Assembly (NCBI RefSeq): GCF_027580225.2
Contig: NC_073354.2
Span: 27,052,001 to 27,116,000, forward strand
Length of the DNA stretch: 64,000 nt
Source: Misgurnus anguillicaudatus
Lineage: Eukaryota > Chordata > Actinopteri > Cypriniformes > Cobitidae
Direction of reading: 5' to 3'
The position numbers and the translations under genes were made by a program. Positions 10,601 to 25,900 of the stretch are shown in pieces (position 1 is the stretch's first letter; each line of letters opens with the position of its first letter). The notes under the pieces were generated by a model that had not been told where the DNA came from, ran no database searches, and worked only from the letters and a program-made list of their open reading frames with translations.

Positions 10601-13600
10601 CTGCAAATAATGTGTTTTTGTTACTCCATGTATGTATAAGACTGCTAGTATTAATAAAAGCTTATTTAATCCATCGCAATTACACACACACAAACATTAA
10701 CTTACTTTTTCTCCTTCTGAAAAAATCCAGTACACTTGAAGATTGTCCTGCAGTAGTGCTCTGTAATGTAGAGATATCAGATGTGAACTACAATAAATAC
10801 ATTTATAATGTGGCAACAAAGCTGAGATCATTAAAGCACATAACACTGATGTGAAGGAGAACTGATGGGTGTGTAGTGCTTTGACATTTACCCTGGTACG
10901 GTCAGAGCTGGTAAGATTCCTCAGTGACAACTTTCCTGCCAATATCTCCCGGATCTGCAATTATAGAATGACAAAATGGTTTAAAACTACATTTCAGACC
11001 AAATGATTTTAATCTAGATTAAAACTAATTCATTAAGGGGCGGTTTCCCGGACAGGGTTTTGGTAAATTAGGACTGATCTTATATTAAGACATTTAAGTA
11101 TTTTTTACAAACATACCTTACAAAAACAATACTTGTGTTGTGTGCATCTTGAAAAAACACTGTCACTGATATATGTTAAGATATGTCAGGGCAAAATGTT
11201 TTAAATTAAGCCAGCTCAAGTATGCCCTGTCTGGGAAACTTAAAAAAATTTGACCTGTGCTGGCAAATTGAGTCGGAATGAAGCACAAGAAAGTATAAAT
11301 GTCGATTTTGGTTGAAATTAAGGTTCTCATAAATACAAGTACATTAAGCCATCACCTAGCAATCCAAATGCTCTAAATAGTCTTTAAACATCTAAAATTA
11401 TCTTCATTTCTACGTTTTCTGAGAGGCGTACTGTCCTAAATGCTTAATCTAATACAATGTTGCGTGTCCATACACTTGCGCGACTGACATTTTGGTTTCG
11501 ATTTTAAAACATGCAGGAATTAGATAATATAAGGTTTGGGCCCTGGTTGATGTTAAAAGAGTTATTAAGAGCGACAAGACTTGAATACAATCTTCCTTGC
11601 ACTGAGTGACACCTCTAAAGCATGCACACAGATGCGCAAGAGTGCAACCTCGATATATACACACATACACAGAATTACAGTTTTAAAAATATCTGTTTTG
11701 ACAAGAATTCACGAAGATATCATCTGTTATGTCTTAAGTGAATGTTTGGTGAACTGTTGGGGGAAAACATCTAATGTGTAACATTATATTTGATCCTTTC
11801 ATTACAGTGGATCTTACCAAGGAGGATTAGGGCCAAGCTAAAATAAAAAAAACATCTTGAGATTTAACTAGTAGTTTTTCGAGAAATATTAAAATTACGA
11901 TAATAAAGTCATAATATTTCGAGAATTAAGAAGAAATATAACACAATAAAGTCATAATACAGGAATAAAGTCATAATATAACAAGAATAAAGTCGTAATA
12001 TAACGAGAATAAAGTCGTAAGATAACGAGAATAAAGTTGTAATATAACGAGAATAAAGTAGTACAATTTTGAGAATAAAGTCAATATATAATGAGAATAA
12101 AGTCGTAAAATTTCAATAATAAAGTCAATATATAACGAGAATAAAGTTGTTAAAATTTTAATAATAAAATTTATATAAAATGAGAATAAGTTCATAATAT
12201 TTTGATAATAATGTCATATTTTTACATGAACATGTTTGGATTGATGTGAACAAACAAATTATTAATAAAACAATATGAGCGAGATGCACTCAAAAAGGCA
12301 ATTTGAAGGAATCTCCCTCATATAAAAGGCAATATAGGGGAGATATTGTGAACAGACAAAATTTAGAACACACCTTAAAAACAGGCAATGAGCAGAATAT
12401 AAATGTTCTCATGAAAGCAAGAATATGAAAACAAGATTTACGTTAAGGGCATTCCTTTATAAAAACTTGAAAAAAACATTGAATGTAACTTAATGCTTTT
12501 CCACAGTGATATTAAAATGCCAAATTCAGCAAACATTTTATTAACAAAACATTTAGTGTATTATTATCACTGCTTTGATGCAAACAACTTTGAAAATATG
12601 TCTAAAGTGAAACTTTATTATACTTTTTTCTGATTTTTTCTGATCTGCTTGTTTACATCACTCAAAAAAAATATGACATTATTATAAATATATTATGACT
12701 TCGATATACTGTATATTGACTTTATTTTCGAAATTGTATGACTTTATTCTTGTTATATATTGACTTTATCTCAACATTTTATGGCTCAGTTTCTTCATTT
12801 TTACACTTTGACTTTCACTATTTGCAATGTTTAATAACATCTTTAGTGATTTTGCAATTGTTTACTGTGTCTTGTCCAAATAAGTGGATTTTATTTTTAG
12901 TAGAGGGTTTTGCAGCTAAAGACAGTCGAATGCAGTGAAAAAAAATGATTTACAATTACTCATTTTTTTAAGGTAAGTGGTTGCAATCAATTTATTTAAG
13001 CTTCATTTAAACACAAAAAAATTGAATAACAAAACAAAACAAAAAACTTTTGTTTAAATGTAGCTTAATTAAATTGATTGCAACCACTTACCTTAAAATA
13101 ATTGAGTAAATTGAATGAATCATTTATTTCAGTGTGTGTTAAATTCCAATAAAATGACCAATAACTGTTTCATTGCCATTAAAGTGAAATTACTAAACCC
13201 AAGAGCCCAATAAAAAATTCTCATTTACAACAAAAACATGTCAGTATACAGGAACAAAATGCACTGCAACAAAAACTCATACCTTGCTGTCCAGAAGCAC
13301 TCCAAACACCAAAATAAAGAATCCCTGTAACATTACAAATATATAAGGAAAATGTTACTTTGTTATTTAATTTTCATAATTATGAAAAAGTTGTCTGGAT
13401 ATTACTTTATCATACACCCTACAGACATTATCATATACCATTGCAAGACTTTATATTGGTATGCAGGTTGCTATTAAATATTATTGAATATTGTGGGGTA
13501 TGATGATTGGGGTAATATTATTTGCAAAAACAACAATGTAATTTTACTATGAAGTCAAAAATGCAGGAAGAATATCTTACCTGCAGTGAATTTAGAATTG

Positions 13601-16600
13601 CAAACACCACATGAATGCCAAAGAGACGTGACACCATGGTTCCAATGCCAAATCCCCATGTTAGACCAAAGATAGGAGTCAGAATGGCCACACATCGAGC
13701 AATGACCACAAGAGTGTGTCTATCGTCTAATTGAGCACCAATTCCTCTCCTTATCATCTTACACACAACCACAATCAAAACCACGAGGTTAAAGGCGATG
13801 AGAGTCAGAGCTGGAATCACAAATGCCAGCAGGGCTTTAGATTCATACCAGTTCAGCCAACATGCATTTTCTTTTGAGACATAGTTTTTAGGTCCAGCTG
13901 TGGATGCAACAGTAATAACCGCTATGAGCAAAGGTGCACAATAACCAACCATGAAGGCAATGACCATCATATTAGTCTTTGACATTTGAGAAAAGACCAT
14001 GACGGTGCGGTAAAGAAGCAAAAGTGCTGAAATGAACATCCAGAAGAAAACAGCCAGGTAAAAAAAGTGCATGAAGAAAACCACTGGACTGCAGTGACCC
14101 ACTGAGATCGGCTGCTCTTGGTCTGCAATTGCAGCGCCGATGATAAAACAGATGTTTGCGATCAGCAGTGACACAGCAATGTTGACTATTGAGACGTGAC
14201 GCATGTACGACGTGTCATTTCTTGTTGCTGACTTCCATACGATCGCCTCAATAATGAGGCACAGAATCAAGCTGGCCATTGAAATAGCTACACCAATGTA
14301 TGTTATATAGGCTAAGGCAAGGTTGTCAATTGCAAACGGTGACATCAGGATTGAAAAAGAGGTTGTGTGGTCGCATTCACATGTAACCGTGTTATTCCCT
14401 GATGGCTTGACTTTACATCCGGTGGTATCCCAATGGTCCAAAGAAAAGTTCCAAAAGACACACTGAGGATTTTTCAATGATGTATTTGTAGTATCGAAAG
14501 TAAATAAAATGTTGTTAATTGGTTCATTAACCCTAACAACAACCACGTCTCCATTGATGATGCTTTCTGATGTCTTGTTGTCATTATTAGAAGTATTTCG
14601 AGTTGGTAAAACATTGTCAAGCTTTGTGAAGATAATAGTGGTTATGATGGTCGGTTTAAGAACACTTGGTATCACAATCTTAGTAGTTGAGTTTGGGAGT
14701 AAAGATGATCCAGTGAATGAGTTTTTAATTGTTGTTCTGTTTAACTGAATGGAGGTTTCATTAAACATGTAATCATCGACATCAGAGAGACGATCACTCA
14801 TAGTCTCAATAGCTTGAAGAAGTTCAGTGCTTTTGTTTTCTGTTTTGTTGTCATTGTTCAATTCTGTCCATGTGTTTTTAGATGCATCTGATACAATGAT
14901 GTCCACTGTTTTAAGAAAATCCTTGAAATTAAATAAAAATCATGATTAGTATAATAAACAAAACAAGGGGGAAAAAATTAAATAACTGAATCTATCAAAT
15001 CAATCTTTTAATATCAGACATTTTAATTCAAGATAATCCACAGTTGTTTCATCAGAGTATGATGCACAATATGACTGATGATGGATGACTGGAACAAAAA
15101 TAATAATTTTAATACAATATATTTGCATATTAACCAAATACACATACCTTCATCACTGGCTGAATGATGTTAATAGTTTGTGAGACACTGGCAACTGTGG
15201 TAAGTATGTTAACAATGGTTTGCACAGTGTCAGCAGATTGTGTTATCGCAGGTTTATCTTGCACTACAGTGTTACTGAGGTTTGTCATAAAGACTGGAAT
15301 CTGCTCCACAAATAAAACCTACATACAAGATGAAATACAAAAAGAAGAAATGTAATTACTAGAAAAATGTATAATGGACATTTTTCTATTTGTTAATCAA
15401 TGTGATTAATAGATAACCTCAGATTTCCTCTCAAGGTCTTTGATAGCCGGAACAACACAATCTCTCTGTACTTCTGTCCAGTCATCTTTGAGATCTGTTA
15501 TCTGTTTACATTGATAAGTTATGAGGCCTTCCAGGCCTTTTTCACACAATCCTGTTACAGTGTCACCTATTTTTCCAACTCCAAGTGTGTCACTTATACA
15601 CTTAAAGTCTGGAAATTGCAAATATTAATGTTCAGAAAAACGTATTTATTTATTTATTTATAACATAAACAGAACAACAAACTTGATACTGAAATATAGA
15701 TGTGATGCTCACCTCTGACTGTCTGAACTTTGACTGTCCTGCTGCTATAATCAAATGTTTGTAAGTCTGGCATGTTCTTTAGTTGGCATTTTAAGATTTC
15801 ATTATTCCCACACGTTGTGATTATTTGATGTTGTAATTTAATACAGCCAGTTCCTGATGATGCATTAAACAGGTAAATACAAATGAATAAATAACACATA
15901 TAGTAAAATGGGGTCATAGGATTCCACAAGTGAAAATTATCTTCAATTTCATCTCTTGCACAAATTTTAGGAATTGTAATTAGATCACTTTAACACCTGA
16001 CTCCCAACACAGGTGATATCATTTTTTCCCTTAAAACTGCAATTTTATAAGTTGGGTTTGATTTCGCAGGTGAGGTCAGTTTGACATCATTTGAATTTAA
16101 CCCATAAAGATAAATGCGTAACTAACCTGCAATTCTATACAGCTTAAAGATACAGACTGCAGTGCATTCAACTATTTTGAAAGTGTGCACTCAAAATTGC
16201 TGGGTTGAATGCTCAGCCCAGCAGCTGGGTTGAAATTAACCCAGAAAATGTTTATATTTACGTAACAATTGGTTAAAACAACCCAACATTTTGGGTTGAA
16301 ACAACCAAGCATGGGTGAAATTACATCCCAGTGGGCTGGGCTCTTCCCTTTTGACACAACCCAGCATTTTTAGAGTGTGATTTTGAATCCTAAAATTTCA
16401 TTGTGGACTCTTAAAACCAAATGAAACTAATAAAACATCAGTAGCTTTTATAAGAATATAATAACATCATCCAGTCTGCCCTACCTGAATTTGTCACGAC
16501 ATCAACAGCAGGAATCCCAAACCACTCAACTAAGTAACCATCTGCACAGCATGTCATTGTGACAGTTTTGTCCTGACACTGAAGCTTTATATCAGTTTTA

Positions 16601-19600
16601 TCCACTATAATATTAGGACGTGGTTCAATAGATACTGTTTGCCACTGAATGTAAGGTTGTGTGGACCTTTCTATGATACACGAGTATCTACCTGCAAGTA
16701 AACCATGATAACAATACATATGTGTTATTTCATAAAGCAAAATCAATCATTTTAATTCTACTCAGTTTGGTTCATTTACGGACTTACAATGTGCATAATC
16801 ATATCAACATATTTTTTTGTTTGGTTTGTTTAATAATTTCAACTTGTTTATGTTATTTTAACAAAATACTAGTCAAAAAGTAAAAATAGTAGGTTTAATT
16901 GATTTGCATAACCGATTTGATGAAACTTGCATTCAGCAGTTATACTACAACCCCAAATCAGAAAAAGTTGGGACACTGTAGAAATTGTGAATAAAAAAGG
17001 AATGGAAGAATTTACAAATCTCATAAACTTATATTTGATTTACAATAGAATATAGATAACAAATCAAATGTTGAAAATGATAGATTTTGAAATGTCATGC
17101 CAAATACTGGCTCATTTTGGATTTCATGAGAGCTACACATTCCAAAAAAGTTGGGACAGGTAGCAATAAGAGGCCAGAAAAGTTAAATGTACATATAAGG
17201 AACAGCTGAAAGAGGACCAATGTTTAGGAATATGATTTTTGTCCTATTCTTGTCTAATACAGACTTCTAGTTGCTCAACTGTCTTAGGTCTTCTTTGTCG
17301 CATCTTCCTCTTTAAATTGCCCCAAATGTTTTCTGTGGGTGAAAGATCTGGACTGCAGGCTGGCCATTTCAGTACTCAGATCCTTCTTCTACGCAGCCAT
17401 GATGTTGTAATTGATACAGTATGTGATCTGGCATTATCATGTTGGAAAATGCAAGGTCTTCCCTGAAAGAGACGACGTCTGAATGGGATCATATGTATCT
17501 AGAACTTGAATAAACCTTTCAGCATTGATGGTGCCTTTCCAGATGTGTAAGCTGCCCATGCCACACGTACTCATGCAACCTCGTACCATCAGAGATGCAG
17601 GCTTCTGCAAAGAGCGCTAATAACAACTTGGGTTGTCATTGTCCTCTTTAGTCCGGATGAAATGGCGTCCCAGTTTTCCAAAAACAACTTCAAATTTTGA
17701 TTCGTTGGACCACAGAACAGTTTTTCACTTTGCCAAAGTCCATTTTAAATGAGCCTTGCCTAGAGAAAATGCCTGCACTTCTGGATCATGTTTAGATATG
17801 GCTTCTTTTTTGACCTACAGAGTTTTAGCTGGCAACAGCGAATGACACGGTGGATTGTGTTCACCGACAATGTTTTCTGGAAGTATTCCTGAGCCCATGT
17901 TGTGATTTCCATTACAGTAGCATTCCTTTATGTGATGCAGTGCTGTCTTAGGGCCCAAAGATCACAGGCATCAGGTATGGTTTTCCGGCCTTGACCCTTA
18001 CGCACAGAGATTGTTTCAGATTGTCAGATTCTTTGAATTATATTATGCACTGTAGATGATGATAACTTCAATCTCTTTGCAATTTTTCTCTGAGAAACTC
18101 AGAAAACAATTTTTCACTGCAGCATTTGGGGAATTGGTGATTCTCTGCCCATCTTGACCTCTGAGAGACACTGCCACCCTGACAGGCTTTTTTATACCCA
18201 ATCATGTTGCCAATTGACCTAATAAGTTGCAAATTGGTCCTTCGACTGTTCGTTATATATACACTTAAATTTTCTGGCCTCTTATTGCTACCTGTCCCAA
18301 CTTTTTTAGGAATGTGTAGCTCTCATGAAATCCAAAATGAGCCAATATTTGGCAGCACCTTTAAAAATATCTCACTTACAACATTTGATATGTTATCTAT
18401 ATTCTACTGTGAATAAAATATAAGTTTATGAGATTAGTAAATTATTCCATTACTTTTTTTACTCACAATTTCTACAGTGTCCCAACTTTTTCTGATTTTT
18501 GGGTTGTAATATCTTCATAGTGCAGTGGACATCAAACTTTTGCCATGTGCTCACCCTTGTGTAGGGCGCATCCATTCTTGGGCTACATGGTAATATGGCT
18601 GCTGGCTACAAAGATAAATCAAGTAACTCACCAGTGTCACTTTCACTTGCAGCTTTTACAATAAGAGTGCTACCAATCCCATCATTTGTAATGGTGTATT
18701 TTGCACTGTTTTCTGCAGGATCTTTGTCATTCACACTCCATTTCATTGTTCCCGCAACAGAATCAGGACGGGTACACCTCAGTTCCACATCTTGCTGAGG
18801 ATAAAATTTATCCTTGGTTGTCAGATTTTTTTCCACTGAAAGTAAAAGCAATACAGCTTATCTCACTTTTCTTATTTTTTAAGCAATACTCATGCACATA
18901 ATAACATCAAATTCATTAATATTATGCGAGACAGCAGAATGAACTATGAGCAATAAACAGCAGGAAATAAATGCAAATAGCAAAGGAATCCATATAAAAG
19001 AGAATTCAGAAATACGAATGTTTTAAGATTTCATACCACTTTCAGCAAAAGCATCCTGAGTTAAAGGGATTCCTTGAGCTGCTAGAGTGTTATTAACCTC
19101 TTTGTTTGCAGCTGTAAGATCCAGATTGGTGCTGTTTGCAGTAATGGTGTAGTCTGCTATAATGCTACCAGACCTATGGAGCAAAACACGAACCATGGCA
19201 GTAAGAAGACACTGGAACAAGAGTTAAAGGGATAGTTCACTTTAAAATGAAAATTCTGTCATCATTTACTCATCCTCATGTTGTTCTAAACCTGTATGCA
19301 TTTCTTTTGTCTGATGAGCACAAAAGAAGGTATTTTGATAAATGATGGTAAACACACAGCAGTAAGTGACCATAAACTTCCATAGTAGGAATAAAAAAAT
19401 ATGATGGAATTTAATGGGTAACGTCAACTGTGTGCTTACCATCATTGATCAAAATATTTTTTTATCATTTATCACAATACTTCCAAAATATTTTTTTCCT
19501 ACTATGGAAGTAAATGGTCACTTACTGCTGTGTGTTTACCATAATTTCTCAAAATATCTTCTTTTGTGTTCATCAGACAAAAGAAATTCATACAGGTTTA

Positions 19601-19894
19601 CAACAACATGAGGATGAGTAAATGATGACAGAATTTTCAATTTGAAGTGAACTACCCCTTTACAGAAATCAATAGCATATTTTGAGTGACATTCGTGTAT
19701 ACAGTAGACTCTAGACTTTCATACCTGAAGCCAATGACTGTTACTGAACCTTTAATGTAGTTAGGCAGATTCTTGTAACTATTTTCAATCTGTAAAAAGT
19801 AAAGGATAAATCTGTTATTTTCTTGCACTTAATGCTGTAGAGAAAATTGTTGTGCTCTCAGTTTTCTATCTGTTCCTTCAGGTGCGTGGACCCA

Positions 19895-19939
<45 letters not shown>

Positions 19940-22900
19940 CAAAACAGAAAAAAATGTCTAAACAAAGAAAAGGGTGAATTAAAAAAAGAGGAACACAAGC
20001 AAACAATTCAACAGATTGCTATTCTCAGTGAGCAATGAGGATAGAATATGCTGAAACGTTTGCTCATGTTCCTCTGTTTTTAACTCTCACTTTGCATTTT
20101 ATTGCACTATGCATCAAAAATACTGCATAATACTCACCGCGGATGTAATTTTATCTACATAGGAAATGTACTTCAGATCAGTTTTGTTGGTGAGACTGGT
20201 TTCAAAAATTATATTTATCCTCATAGACATTTTAATAACTAAAAAATAAATACAAAATAAAAAGATAAATAAATAAATGTGTGCATGTCAACAGGCTTAC
20301 ACAACAACCCTCAGTACTAAACATCAATGTCCTGTACTTTAAATTGCATTTAAACAAACCCATTTAAAGAAATCAAAAACAATATGAAAAAGAAGTTACA
20401 ATCCACATAAAATTTTTATCAGTTTTATTTTTTCCCAGAACACAAGTTTTTAGAATTTGTTTAATTTCCTTTCATGGGCTTAATTAAGTCATTGTAAAAT
20501 GTTTTCACTTGCAAACTTGCTTTAACTGCTAAAGCCAACTTAATTTTAAGTTTAAAAGCCAACGTATCCAGCTAAATTTAAGTTTACAGTGTACACTATG
20601 CTAAATATTCATCAAATATTTGTTGTGTATCTTATTCTTTTACTAGTACTGTACGTACCTGTTAGTTTTGGTGAGCAATTGTAACTCCCAGCAGTGTTGA
20701 TGCAGTTTGAGTTTGGACCACAGACCGCAGGAATCTTAACACATTCATTCACATCTTTTTTTACAACAAAGACAAAACATTAGAAAATTAGTATCTCGTA
20801 TCTCGAAAACATTCAGCACACTAAAGCAAATCACAAAGGTTTTATGTAGGAGAAAGAGAAAAAATTGATTAAAGGATTTTTTAAATTTTGCTGAATGACT
20901 TTAAAAATGGTTTGATTCTTCAGCTGTCAATCATACCTGTGCATGGGTTACTGATGTTTATAGGGAGGTTCGGGTTTGTTACTTGATATCCAGTCTTACA
21001 CAAGCAATTGTAACTCCCAGCAGTGTTGATGCAGTTTGAGTTTGGATCACAGACCGCAGGAATCTTAGCACATTCATTCACATCTTTTTTTACAACAAAG
21101 ACAAAACATTAGAAAATTTGTATCTCGTATCTCGAAAACATTCAGCACACTAAAGCAAATCACAAAGGTTTTATGTAGGAGAATGAGAAAAAAATTGATT
21201 AAAGGATTTTTAAAATGTTGCTGAATGACTTTAAAAATGGTTTGATTCTTCAGCTGTCAATCATACCTGTGCATGGGTTACTGATGTTTATAGGGAGGTT
21301 CGGGTTTGTTACTTGATATCCAGTCTTACACATGCAATTGTAACTCCCATCAGTGTTGCTGCAGATTGAGTTTGGATCACAGACCGCAGGAATCTTAGCA
21401 CATTCATTCACATCTTTATTACAACAAAGACAAAACATTAGAAAATAAGTTTGATTTTCGTATCTCGAAAACATTCAGCACACTAAAGCAAATCACAAAG
21501 GTTTTATGTAGGAGAATGAGAAAAAATGGATTAAAGCAGTGCTTCTCAATTATTTTCTGTCACGCCCCCCCTAGGAAGAAGTAAACATTTCGCGCCCCCC
21601 CAACTCTCCGCCGAGACTGTAAATAGTATAATTTGTCTATAAAATTACACATCTGCAAAACATTGTATCCTTATTAACATTAAAGAAAACACAAAAAAAA
21701 GAAATATCAATCAACTTACAACAAAAAGAATAACTTTATTAACATTGTTTTTTTAGTCTGTAACATAAAAGACTAAATATGCATAAATTTGCCTGAAATA
21801 AATAAATAAATACTTACTTAAATTTTCATATTTTTTTACCAGTTGATACTGAAAAATTTAATTAACTATAATCAATAAATAATAATAAAAAACTCAAGCT
21901 GCTTATCAGCGTGTTTGGGGTGTAATGTCTTTAAGTGACGGTGCAAAAAAAATCACTTCCTGAAAAAGTATTTTCCCCGGGTCTCGCGCGCCCCCCCTGG
22001 TGTCGCTTCGAGCCCCCCCTGGGGGTCCCGCCCCACTATTTGAGAAGCACTGGATTAAAGGATTTTTAAAATTTTGCTGAATGACTTTAAAAATGGTTTG
22101 ATTCTTCAGCTGTCAATCATACCTGTGCATGGGTTACTGATGTTTATAGGGAGGTTCGGGTTTGTTACTTGATATCCAGTCTTACACATGCAATTGTAAC
22201 TCCCATCAGTGTTGCTGCAGATTGAGTTTGGATCACAGACCGCAGGAATCTTAGCACATTCATTCACATCTTTATTACAACAAAGACAAAACATTAGAAA
22301 ATAAGTTTGCTTTTCGTATCTCGAAAACATTCAGCACACTAAAGCAAATTGCAAAGGATTTTTATTTTGGTGAATGAGAAAAAAGTGGATTAAACGATTT
22401 TTTTAAATTTTGCTGAATGACTTTAAAAATGGTTTGATTCTTCAGCTGTCAATCATACCTGTGCATGGGTTACTGATGTTTATAGGGAGGTTCGGGTCTG
22501 TTACTTGATATCCACTCTTACACAAGCAATTGTAACTCCCATCAGTGTTGCTGCAGTTTGAGTTTGGATCACAGACCGCAGGAATCTTAGCACATTCATT
22601 CACATCTTTATTACAACAAAGACAAAACATTAGAAAATAAGTTTGCTTTTCGTATCTCGAAAACATTCAGCACACTAAAGCAAATCACAAAGGTTTTATG
22701 TAGGAGAAAGAAAAAAAATTGATTAAAGGATTTTTAAAATTTTGCTGAATGACTTTTTTTTTTTTTGGTTTATTTGCACAGATACAAAAATATATACAAT
22801 AAAAACAAAATACAATCCATATATTGTGCAGGGAGAGGCAAAAAACCCGAAGGGCTTATTTAAAGCCTCCACCTAAACAAAACAACAACAAAACTAAACA

Positions 22901-25900
22901 AAATATAAAATTAAACAAAGAATAATAATTATAAACATCAAAACTATATAGAGTAGATAAAATACATAAAACCTCAATAAACAAAAACACAATTACAAAT
23001 TAGCAATAAAATTATTCTTTATACATCTTTTATAACTTTCTAAAGAAGAAAATTTTTCTGCTAAATGAAATAAATTATTCCACAATTTAATACCCCTAAA
23101 TCGTATAGAATATTGACCTCTACAAGTAAGAATATTAGGGAAATGAAAATCTGCACATTGACGAGTTAAGTTACTGTGAACCTGTGAATTAACTTTAAAA
23201 TACCCTGTAAATTGCTCTGGAATGTTACCTTCACCCGAATATATTTTATAAATAAAGACACAAATTTGAGAAATGTTGATATCATAAACAGTAAGAACTT
23301 GAAGTTTTTGAAATAGAGGAGCCGATGATGTATATGAATTGGATCGGGTTGCAATCCTAACAAAACGTTTCTGAAGGGAAAAAAATTTATGAAGAGTGGT
23401 AGGAAAAGTGCTCGCCCAAACTATATTACAATATGAGAGATACGGATAAATTAAACTATAATAAAGAGTAAGAAGACACTCTGTCGTAATAAGATGCCTA
23501 ACCCTCCTTATTATTCCAGTAGATTTATGCATTTTCCTACTTACATAATCAACTTGTTCCCTCCAACTCAAACTCTCGTCAACAAAAACTCCTAAAAACT
23601 TTACAGTTGACACTTGGGGCAACTCAATAGATTCAGCTGTGATTTTTGCTAAGTCCTTAGGGTATAATTTTTTTCCACTAAAAATAATAAAATTAGATTT
23701 TTTTAAGTTTAGAGATAATTTATTTAAATTAAAAAACCAATTAGCATAAGCAGTTAGGTCATCATTTACACTCTTAATCAATAAATTAAAATTTGAATGA
23801 GAAAAAATTAACGTGGTATCATCTGCAAACATTATTGGGGTAAGAATATTTGAAACATTCGATAGATCATTTATAAGAAATAGTAAGGGTCCAAGAATGG
23901 ACCCCTGAGGAACCCCACAAAGTAATCTTGCTGTATTAGAATAGCAACCATTAACACAAACAAACTGTCTTCTATTGGAGATGTAATTTTTTTAACCACT
24001 TAAATGAAAAATCATGAAAGCCATATTTGTACAACTTTTCCAATAAAATATAATGATTAACTGTGTCAAACGCTTTTGACAAGTCAATAAAAATACTACA
24101 AGTGAATTCATGATTTTCAAGTGCAAGAGTAACATTGTCAATCAGGTGAAGCAGAGCCATATAAGTAGAATGTTTTTTTTTCGGAATCCATACTGATGTT
24201 TATAAAGAATAGAATTAGAATTTAAGTGACATAAAATCCTTTTATATACAATTTTTTCTAAGATTTTTGAAAAACATGGTAAAATAGATATAGGTCTATA
24301 GTTGTTAAAACATTGAGGATCATCTGCTTTAAACAGAGGAATAACTTTGGCTAATTTTAAATCTTCTGGTACTATGCCTGTTTTCAAAGAAAGAGAAAAG
24401 ATATGAGCAAGCGGATGTAATATTAAGCCTTTCACCTGTTTGACAAGAAAAACAGAAATATTGTCATATCCAGCTGAAGATAACTTTAAATCATCAATTA
24501 TTTCACTTATTTCATCAATCTCAGGTGATTTAAAGATCGAGATAACAGGAAAATTTCCTGATAAATAATCCAAAGGTTTGCCACTACCAACAGGAATATT
24601 ATTAGCCAATGTTTGACCAATGTTAACAAAAAAATCATTAAATTTTTGAGCTATATCATATGGATTATTATAGGACCTGTCACCATCCACAAAATCTGAA
24701 GGTAGCTTTGAAGTAATCTTCTCTTTTTGCAGCACCTGATTTATAACTTTCCATGTTGTTTTAATATCATTTGAACACCTCTTAAATTTTTCACTAAAAT
24801 ATTGCTTTTTTTGCACATCTTATAGACTGATTATATTTATTCCTATAAGATTTATAAACCCCTAAAGTGAGAGGTGTAGGATTTAAAACATATTTTTTAT
24901 AGAGTTTGTTCTTAGTCCTCAAAATCTTTTGTAAACTAACTGTATACCGAGGTTTATTAAAATGATTGGTTTTCTTTACAGAGCTACTAACTGGAAAGCA
25001 TTTATTAAAACTAGAGCTAATAATAGTCATAAATTGTTGATATGCTCTTTCAGCATCATGTTCTTCATACAGATTATCCCAGGAAGTACTAGCAATCAAA
25101 TCTTTAAATTTAGAAATATTTACATTATTCATGATTCTCTTTTGCTGTATATCTTTTGAAAGTTTAACTCTGTTAATCCTAATTTCAGAATAATGAAATA
25201 TGGGAAAATGATCGGATAAGTCTGAATATAAAACACCAGATTTAATTCCTTCACTTATAGAATTAGTTAAGATATTATCAATCAATGTTACTGATTTTTC
25301 TGTAACTCTTGTAGGTTTATGAATTAGAGGAAAATGATAATTAGAATAAAGAATATTAAGAAAATCTGCAGTAGGGGTATCAGATTTATTTAAGAGATTT
25401 ATGTTAAAATCTCCTAAAATATAACAGTATTTATGCTCATTATTTATCAAATCAAGTGAATTGGCAAAACTTTCATTAAAATCTTGTATACTAGAATCAG
25501 GTGGTCGGTAAATAACCCCAACAATGATGTTCTTTCCTCCAGAACCAGTAAAAAGCTTGACAAATAAAGATTCCACCTCATTTCTATCTGATTTTAAAGT
25601 GAGTTCATCCCTAATTTTAAATTCATACTCTACATAAATAACTTCATAAATAACTTCATAAAACTTTAAAAATGGTTTGATTCTTCAGCTGTCAATCATA
25701 CCTGTGCATGGGTTACTGATGTTTATAGGGAGGTTCGGGTTTGTTACTTGATATCCAGTCTTACACAAGCAATTGTAACTCCCCGCAGTGTTGTTGCAGA
25801 TTGAGTTTGGATCACAGACCGCAGGACTCTTAGCACATTCATTCACATCTTTATTACAACAAAGACAAAACATTAGAAAATAAGTTTGCTTTTCGTATCT

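Noticed and set aside
16948..18506. Tc1-like transposase as a functional gene
   Set aside because: Stops and frame changes occur throughout the minus-strand reading; only fragments remain.
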